Assembly: GCA_958450325.1 (NCBI GenBank)
Contig: OY288243.1
Coordinates: 55,450,378 to 55,514,377, forward strand
Source: Agrostemma githago
Lineage: Eukaryota > Streptophyta > Magnoliopsida > Caryophyllales > Caryophyllaceae
Length of the DNA: 64,000 nucleotides
Direction of reading: 5' to 3'
How positions within the stretch are numbered: the stretch's first letter is position 1; each line of letters begins with the position of its first letter. Below the pieces are notes generated by a model that was given only the letters and a program-made list of their open reading frames with translations, made no database searches and was not told where the DNA came from. The translations under genes were made by a program, and so were the position numbers. This document shows positions 57,732 through 64,000 of this stretch, in pieces.

Positions 57732-59964
57732 TGTAGACAACCACATTTTGACAGCCAGGTGTCTATAGCAGTTTCCAAAAAACACTCGATGATGATCGGA
57801 CGCAAACGTGCTTTAACGTACTCGAATATGGGCTCAAAATCAATGGTATTTGGCTTGGGCTTTTTACGGAGTACAAATTTCACAAAAATAACCTCAAATT
57901 CAGGCCCAATCGGTCATTTCGAGTCAAATAAGACTAATTTGGGTCGAATCCGACACCAGTGGCAAAACCGTCTTTTATCGACCGAGTCAAAACCCGGTCA
58001 AAGATATTTTTCGAGACACACAAGTCAGCCGTGACATCTCATGATTCCGGTTTGAGCTCAAACGCTACAAAAATCAGCCTAAAAAAATATTAAACAATTT
58101 CGTTAAGGGTAGAATTTGATCTCCAGTAGGAATCCTATCCGAACACCCGATCAAACACTCGACCGAGCATCAAATACTCGGCCGAGCAGCCTGTTTCCAG
58201 CCAGATTCCGTGGCTTCTTTGCCAAGAAAAAGGAATTCTCGTTCCTCTCGATTTCTTACATTTCCTATCCTTAGACGGAATCCCACCTCATCCCGACCGG
58301 TGACTTTCTTCCTTTGCAAGTTAGTCATCTCCTATAAATAGGACCCTCCCATCAAAGACATCAACACACATTCAATTCCCAACATCTGAGACATACACAT
58401 CTACGATCTCGTAACATCCAAACTTCAAACATCAAACATAGCATCGAAAGACCGACAGTATAACCCGACTCCGACCAAAAACCGGCCACCACCCGCCACC
58501 TTACACTACCCGAAACACCGCCCTAAACTCACCCACATTATCTCGATGCTCCTGTGCCTAAGCCACGTTCCGACGAGCCCTGTTCCGAGAAGACAAAGCA
58601 TGTAGGTTGAGGGTGTAAAAATCAATCCCGTTCTCTCCTTTCTCCTTCTCTTCCTCTCGTTTTTCTTCGGGTCCTTGGTCCGTTTTTTTTGGTTATCGTC
58701 TCATCTTTTATTTTATTTTTCTAATATCGATACTACGAACTATTTTCATATAAAACAACGTTCTTAAAATACGATATTGGCTCTATAGTCAAATATCGTA
58801 TCTAACAAGAACTAAATTAGTCTCATTGATACTAAAAAAATCGTCACATGGTTACATAAGACTAAACACGACAATTTTTAATGTGGAGAGAATCAAACAT
58901 CATTTTTTTTACAAAACGATTTAAAAAATCCTTTCTTATAAAAAGTCATTCCGAGTATTTGATATCGATTTCATAATCGAATATCGGATACGACGAATAT
59001 CGAAAATATAAGTCGAGTATAAATTAATTCATATTTGTACGCGATTTATTAAAACTAACGATTTTCGAGAAATCAAACCCGAGAGCAGCCCGAGACGCGA
59101 GCCGTACGCGTTCCGGGCGAGACGCCTTCCCGTGCGAGTCGCGTCCCTCCCGGGCAAGTCGCGTGGATCCCTGAAACTGTGACGTTTTTTTCCTTTTTCT
59201 TTCTTTTTTTTAGTTTCTTAAAACAGCGTCTTTCTCGGCATATTTCAAGCTTTTGATAAATATTTTTGACCTCGGTCAACGCGTGTTTAATCCATCACGT
59301 GTCAGAATTTTTTTTTTAAACCATGCATTAAGTTTACATTTTTATTCAATTTATCAATCGTTACTAACCCGTTTGTTCATGTCTTTAGCAATTTCTTTTC
59401 GTTTGTTTTACTATACTAAAATTAACCTCGCATGCTAAAATACAACTTTGACGTTAATTTTTAGATGCATTAAAACGACTTAGCAAACATAATTAACATG
59501 TTAAGTCTAAAAACACTCTTTGCATATCATTCAATCGTTGAACTAACGCGCGTACATAAAAATCTAACGATATCTTAGTAAAGGCCGCTAAGTGCGGGCG
59601 GGGTTGGGTGATCTTTGTGAACTTCCCAACACGTACCCTCACCCCTTACTCAGAACCATGGTTTCCGGATGTCCGAATCCATTGGCAACGAGAGTCATTC
59701 AATACTCGATTACCGATAATATCGGTATCGGTATCAAATGCTAAGGGACGAACCCAATAAACTCTGACATCGGAAATGGGCCATATTTTGTACATGGCCT
59801 ACTACGACATAGAGTGGGTTCGAACGGGCCCGAACTCCCACAAGGTTCGGTGGCGACTCCTACTTCGATTTAAATTTCAACTCGAGATCCATCTCACATG
59901 AGATTCATTCGCCTCCCCAAACCCGCGCGTGGCTGCGTCGGGGTGGACCTATGTCATGTCCACA
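57732..59964 (+). repeat. 5' LTR of Tat element F (type 2), complete, 2233 bp
   Basis: TGTAGACAACCACATTTTG...ATGTCCACA, followed by a primer site. TATA box at 58,331-58,341. GC-rich sequence with CGCGAG-type inverted motifs at 59,080-59,165 occupies the place of the palindrome cluster in E. Confidence 0.9.
58331..58341 (+). promoter_or_regulatory. LTR TATA box (element F)
   Basis: CCTATAAATAG, preceded by ACTCGACCGAGC and ACTCGGCCGAGC at about 58,160-58,195. Confidence 0.75.
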
Positions 59965-59967
59965 ATT

Positions 59968-59985
59968 TGGCGATTCCGCTGGGGA
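59968..59985 (+). other. Primer-binding site of element F
   Basis: TGGCGATTCCGCTGGGGA, one change from the site of element G. Confidence 0.85.
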
Positions 59986-61035
59986 TTCCTGATGTACCAC
60001 TTGTCATCGGGGTTCCTAGGGTGAGACTCGAAAAGAAATCGTTCGATTAGTAATGTACGCGTTTAGTTCAATGGTTCATGCATAACCCAATTCTTTCCCG
60101 GGGCGGTTACTTGTGACCGACGTCCCACTATACCACGGTGCATTCCTAAATGGGTGCACTAACGACTTCGATGGCGGAACTCGCATGGGGTTTACGGCAT
60201 GTTCTAAGTCCAATTCGGCTTAGGAAGTCCATCCTGATTTGCGAGAAAGCGATCGTTGTTGGTATAGACCCTATTTCGACCTACCGAGACTTAGATTAAG
60301 AGCATACATGGTGTCATTATACTGTTTCCATGACTACATGCTACTTGATTTACTTTTGTTTCAAAAACCCTTATTTCAAAAAATTTGCATCTTTTCAAAT
60401 CTATCCATTTTTCAAAACCCAGAAAGCTACCGAATTTAGGACTTATGATTTTTGACTCAAAACAGCCTATTTTTAGCCGGTATGCTGCCCGAACCATATC
60501 AAAATTTTTGAAATTCTGGCCCGATAATATTTTCCGGTTTTAAAAAAAAAATCGGCCCATCCAACCCGACTTTTTCGGGTCTTTTCTAAATCCAAATTTT
60601 CCTTTTCAAAACTTTCCTCTCCTTAGGACTTCCCGTATTTAGTAGTGTCGGGTCTTGTGATAAGTTGTTAAAGTCTATAGTGTCGAAACTCCGTCGATCC
60701 TACATCACGGGTTTCCTCCCTATCCCAGTCTGCCTTATTTGTCAAGGCACGACCCACCTGCGTAGGACGAACTCCTACAAAGGGAAGCCCGTTTACACAT
60801 TCGAGTCCAAACTCTGGGGAATTCTCACGTGGATCTTCCTTCGAACGGGATTAGGCCCACTTTGCCAAATCCTAAGGAAAGCCCATCGTCCACGAGTCAC
60901 CCGTCTAGGAGTCGGTTTTTAGTCTTTTTCTCGTCTAGTCTTCTCTTTGCTCGGGATGTACTCTTTGATTCTAGGATCTGGTTCCGTTTCTGATTACACG
61001 GTGTTCTTACACACAGGCCGCTCTTCACCCGAAGC
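59986..61035 (+). other. Leader of element F
   Basis: No ORF that I can assign. Ends with ACCCGAAGC before the first Gag ATG. Confidence 0.6.
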
Positions 61036-61695
61036 ATGACACAGCAAGCCATAGACGAGTTGACGGCCTCACTGACCAAGCTGGAAACATGATCACGCCA
61101 ATGAGAGGGGACCAGATTGCCATCCTTACCCGAGTAAGTGCTGTGGAGCAAGGAACTCCCAGTGGCAGTGTCGAAACCGATGGGCCTTTAGCTGAATTGG
61201 CCAGCGCAGTCCACAAACTGCATGAGCAGGTCCATTTTTCGACCCAAAACTCAATTCACACGGAGAATGCTCGAACCTATAAACCCCTGACCGATGAACT
61301 GCTTGCAAATCTCAACCTGACAGGCCTGCCAATGTTCGAGGGTACTGAAGACCCGGTCCAACATATCTGGGCTTTCAAAGAGTTCATGGCCCTTAAGGGA
61401 GTTAAGTCCAACATGTTCAAGCATCTGTTTGCTTCTTCCTCGAGAAGCACCCAAGAGCCTGGTACTACAGGATAGATTCCAAGAAATACAAAACTTGGGA
61501 TGACGTGGCAACGGAATTCGCTCGAAACTACGCCGACAACACGGAAATCCAAACCACAATGCGCACCCTGGAAGTGATGGCCCAAGAACCTAAGGAAGGA
61601 TTCACGAAATACCTTCAGAGATGGAGAGCTGACAGCGTCAAGCTGGTGGATAGGGCCAGCGAGAAAGTACTAGTGGAGGCCTTCGTGAAGAACTT
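61036..61695 (+). pseudogene. Gag of element F, two frameshifts, truncated
   Basis: The first 18 codons from ATG 61,036 (AIDELTASLTKLET) end in TGA. Frame 3 then carries GPLAELASAVHKLHEQVHF and NLNLTGLPMFEGTEDPVQH. After a second frameshift near 61,440, frame 2 carries RAWYYRIDSKKYKTWDD and EGFTKYLQRWRADSVKL, the capsid-like Retrotrans_gag core of Tat elements. The frame ends at a (GT)n tract at 61,696, where the sequence switches to minus-strand LTR H. Confidence 0.85.

Positions 61696-61731
<36 letters not shown>
61696..61731. repeat. (GT)18 microsatellite at an element junction
   Basis: An uninterrupted GT run separates F's gag from truncated LTR H. Confidence 0.95.
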
Positions 61732-61732
<1 letters not shown>

Positions 61733-62415
61733 TTCGTCGGTTTTCGAGGGACGAAGGAGTTGGTTTTTGTGTGTATTTGCTTAGGGTTGTAGTGTGAAGA
61801 ACATAGGAGGATTATGGCTGAAAATGTAGGGTAAAATGTTGGTCAAAAACCTTGTCAAATGAGAGGGGGGTCGTGGGGTATTTATAGAGTTTACCCCACG
61901 ACCTAGGGTCACTCGATCGAGTGGTCCCAGTGCACTCGATCGAGTGCCCTAGAAAATGGGCCTGATCCGGTTTTTGACGCTCCACTCGACCGAGTGGGTC
62001 AATCCACTCGATCGAGTGGATCAAGTGAATCAAGGTAAATTAGGAAGGTGTTGACCTTGTTGATTTGTTTGACTCATTTGAAATTGATTTGGGCGCCAGT
62101 TTCTAGAAGGTCCCTCTAGGCTGATTTTTGTGACGGATTCTTCTTTGACCGGGTTTTGACCCGGTCGCCAAAAGACGGGTTTTATTTTCGGTGTCGGTTT
62201 TAGCCCAAATTAGTCTCATTTTGCTCAGAACGACCCACTGGGCCTGAATTTGAGGTTGGTTTTGAGAGATTTGTATTCCGCTAAAAGTCCATGTCAGATA
62301 TTATTGATTCCGAGCCCAAATCCGAGTATACTAAGTCACGTTTGCGTCCGATCATCATCGGGTGTTTGGTCGGGAACTGCTATAGACACTAGCAGGCAAA
62401 ATGTGGGTGTCTACA
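61732..62415 (-). repeat. Truncated 3' LTR of minus-strand Tat element H (type 2)
   Basis: Ends (plus strand) GGGTGTCTACA, followed by the purine tract complement GAGCCCCCACTCTGACTGAGG. Only about the first 680 bp (promoter part) of the LTR is present; the GTCCACA end is missing. TATA box on the minus strand at 61,878-61,887. Confidence 0.82.
61910..62021. repeat. Palindrome cluster upstream of the TATA box of LTR H
   Basis: CACTCGATCGAGTG (61,910-61,923), GCACTCGATCGAGTGC (61,932-61,947), CCACTCGACCGAGTGG (61,982-61,997) and a perfect 20-bp palindrome around CCACTCGATCGAGTGG (62,002-62,021). Confidence 0.92.
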
Positions 62416-63000
62416 GAGCCCCCACTCTGACTGAGGCTTGGACAAGGCGATAGTCAGAGTAGCCGCCAGGCCAATCGTAGATTACGACCTGGCAGCCTTC
62501 CGGTCGGGTCGTTTATAGTCCAGTAGACTAGCGGGCAGGGCTCGTCAGCCATAGGCAGAGGGTCATACCTGTCCTGCTGATGATAGCTCCGTGGGGAGTG
62601 GAACTTGCTTCTGGAGGTGTAGGAGTACCCGTATGCTGATACATCATAACTCTGATTGTAGCATTCTGGGGTAAATATTGACTCACGTTGGGGAGTAAAG
62701 TAGTTGTGTGGAGACTTGCTTCTGAAGTCTAGGGTGTACCTGTATGCTGACACATAACAAATTGCATGTAGCACATAGACAAAACACCGACTCGTGCTGG
62801 GGAAGATATACTGAGTTTTGAAAAGCCGAAAATTTTGAAAGATTTTTTTTTTTTTCACAAAATTTATCACAGAATTTATCACAGAATTTTTAGAAATTCC
62901 CAGGAAAGCTCGGGACGACTTGATTCCTATTCTGGGTTCTTGTCTGAAATCTGGCCTGCGCATGCATAGGGCCCAGGTTTGATGAGGAGGCAAGGTAGTT
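62416..63000 (-). other. 3' UTR of element H
   Basis: Shares AGGCTTGGACAAGGCGA and the following 100 bases with J (44,810-44,900). It carries loosely repeated GTATGCTGA(C/T)AC units (62,620-62,760). No ORF credible. Confidence 0.65.
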
Positions 63001-63022
63001 AGGGTTACAGTTAGGGTTTCCT

Positions 63023-63035
63023 ATTATAAATATAG
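63023..63035 (+). promoter_or_regulatory. TATA box of the antisense gene of element H
   Basis: ATTATAAATATAG about 95 bp before ATG 63,128, with a pyrimidine-rich CTTCTCCTCACAATCTCTC leader, as in LTR promoters. Confidence 0.65.
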
Positions 63036-63127
63036 GTCTCCCTGCTTCAGTTTACTGCATCTCAAATCAAAAACTTCTACTTCTCCTCACAATCTCTCAG
63101 ACTTTCAAGAGTATTCAAACCCCTGTC

Positions 63128-63769
63128 ATGGGTATCGATCATCTTACTTCGATGCTTTTTGCCTGGTCCCAGCACTTTCGGGACGAGGACAAAGTTCAAC
63201 TGACCCAAATGGGGATTGACAGCCTGTTTCCTCTTCGACGTCTAATAACTGATTCAAACTTTTTGGACGCCTGCCTGTCGTTTTAGGATACTACCGATAA
63301 CGTCTTCGCGTTCCCGGGGGGAGAGATATGCCCTCTTCCCGAGGAGATCGCAGCTATTGGGGGTTGGAGCCCTGTCGCTCGTCCTGCAATCCCTCCGTTC
63401 TACCCGGACCCGAGGAGAAGGTTGAGGGATTTCCTGGGTCTGTCTCATGCTGAGACAGATCGAATGGTGCGGGGAAATAATGTTTCCCTCTTCGACTTGG
63501 CTGACAAGTTTATGAACAGTCAAGATGTAAGGGCTACCCCTTCTCATAGGCGTAGGGCTTTCGCCTTCTGCATGCTGCACCGCTACGTTTTTGAGGGGAT
63601 GATGGACGTTGACTCATACCTGGGTCAAATCAGGCTGATCGGAGTGGTTGACCAGATGGAGACTGGTCATAGCCCTGCTTGGCTAGCCACTGGAGAAATC
63701 ATCATGGGTCTGGATGCTAGGCGACTTGACCCGACCCGACAACTGACGGGGAGTACCCTTATTCTGCAG
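63128..63769 (+). pseudogene. Antisense extra ORF of element H, plant-mobile-domain-like, exon 1
   Basis: Opens at ATG 63,128 (MGIDHLTSMLFAWSQHF) and is open for 214 codons except one TAG (63,284-63,286), where the homologue in G has Trp. Shared with G: LDACLSF (G: LLACSKF), FAFPGGEICPLPEEIAAIGG, RRAF and GEIIMGLDAR. The spacing matches the plant mobile domain (F-x-GE...L-E-E). A donor CTGCAG|GTATAT at 63,769/63,770 begins an intron that runs to or near the window edge and contains four ACTCGATCGAGT palindromes. It is oriented opposite to H, downstream of where pol would be. Function unknown. Confidence 0.75.
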
Positions 63770-64000
63770 GTATATGTCTTACGATTTTCATTTTTTGTGT
63801 TTCGCGCGATTTCTTGAGGTCCGTAAGTTAATCGATCGAGTGGACCTATCACTCGATCGAGTGACATTTTCGAAGTGCTTCTGCCCATCTGTGGAGGGCT
63901 TACTCGATCGAGTCAGATGTTTTACTCGATCGAGTGGCACTCCTGACGAGATTCTGCTTACCTTTACAGGGCCTTACTCGATCGAGTCAGACGGTGTGCT
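63770..64000 (+). other. Intron (partial) of the antisense gene of element H, palindrome-rich
   Basis: Starts GTATATG. It holds TCACTCGATCGAGTGA (63,849-63,864) and ACTCGATCGAGT at 63,902, 63,924 and 63,976. A CTTTACAG at 63,962-63,969 could be an acceptor, but the palindromes continue after it, so the intron probably extends beyond the window. Confidence 0.55.

Noticed and set aside
62454..62993. 179-codon minus-strand ORF in the 3' UTR of H
   Set aside because: Overlaps the tandemly repeated UTR, no domain, and no counterpart in the homologous UTR of J.

Overview
The window is nuclear DNA of a eudicot plant, almost entirely nested transposable elements around one protein-coding gene. The plant assignment is direct: plant-type LTR retrotransposons, GT-AG introns, and a GDSL esterase/lipase-family gene with a plant exon layout. 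The abundance of Tat-lineage (Ogre/Retand-like) elements with antisense extra ORFs and of ACTCGATCGAGT palindromes suggests Caryophyllales, perhaps Caryophyllaceae such as Silene. That narrower placement is inference only.

Layout, left block (1-23,460). A long-LTR, coding-poor Ty3/gypsy element (1-8937; its 5' LTR runs off the left edge) sits inside the 3' end of a Tat-type element (8938-11,607). That element sits inside a minus-strand chromovirus-like LTR (11,608-14,073), which in turn cuts a decayed non-LTR reverse-transcriptase ORF (14,074-15,300). A young Ty1/copia-type element without coding capacity (15,593-22,751) follows, with 692-bp LTRs and a perfect GATAA target duplication.

Gene (23,695-26,899). 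A four-exon GDSL lipase-like gene encodes about 368 aa with an intact reading frame, but the key residue of all four catalytic blocks is replaced. It looks like a pseudoenzyme, or a gene very early in decay.

Middle block (about 27,700-38,800). An Athila-like remnant with Gag and a CCHC knuckle is followed by a SIRE/Maximus-like copia element whose LTR is split by a solo Tat LTR. Next is a truncated minus-strand Tat element whose 3' end carries tandem repeats and an oppositely oriented extra gene. That extra gene is split by a solo Cassandra-type LTR carrying 5S rRNA sequence, with a perfect CTAAT duplication.

Right block (38,793-64,000). This is a stack of Tat-lineage elements whose LTRs begin TGTAGAC and run TGTAGACACCC in nearly all copies. 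C is cut by D. D is cut by a minus-strand deletion derivative J (TCAAT duplication) and by G. G retains Gag, RNase H and integrase remnants and an antisense plant-mobile-domain-like ORF, itself split by a 433-bp MITE. E cuts G's antisense ORF, F cuts E, and a minus-strand element H adjoins F's gag and carries its own antisense ORF to the window edge. The right halves of C, D, G, E and F are not in the window and should lie beyond 64,000.

Nothing suggests the genes act as a pathway. The unifying themes are nested insertion, antisense extra ORFs with their own promoters and introns, hypervariable tandem repeats in Tat 3' regions, and clusters of short perfect palindromes beside TATA boxes.
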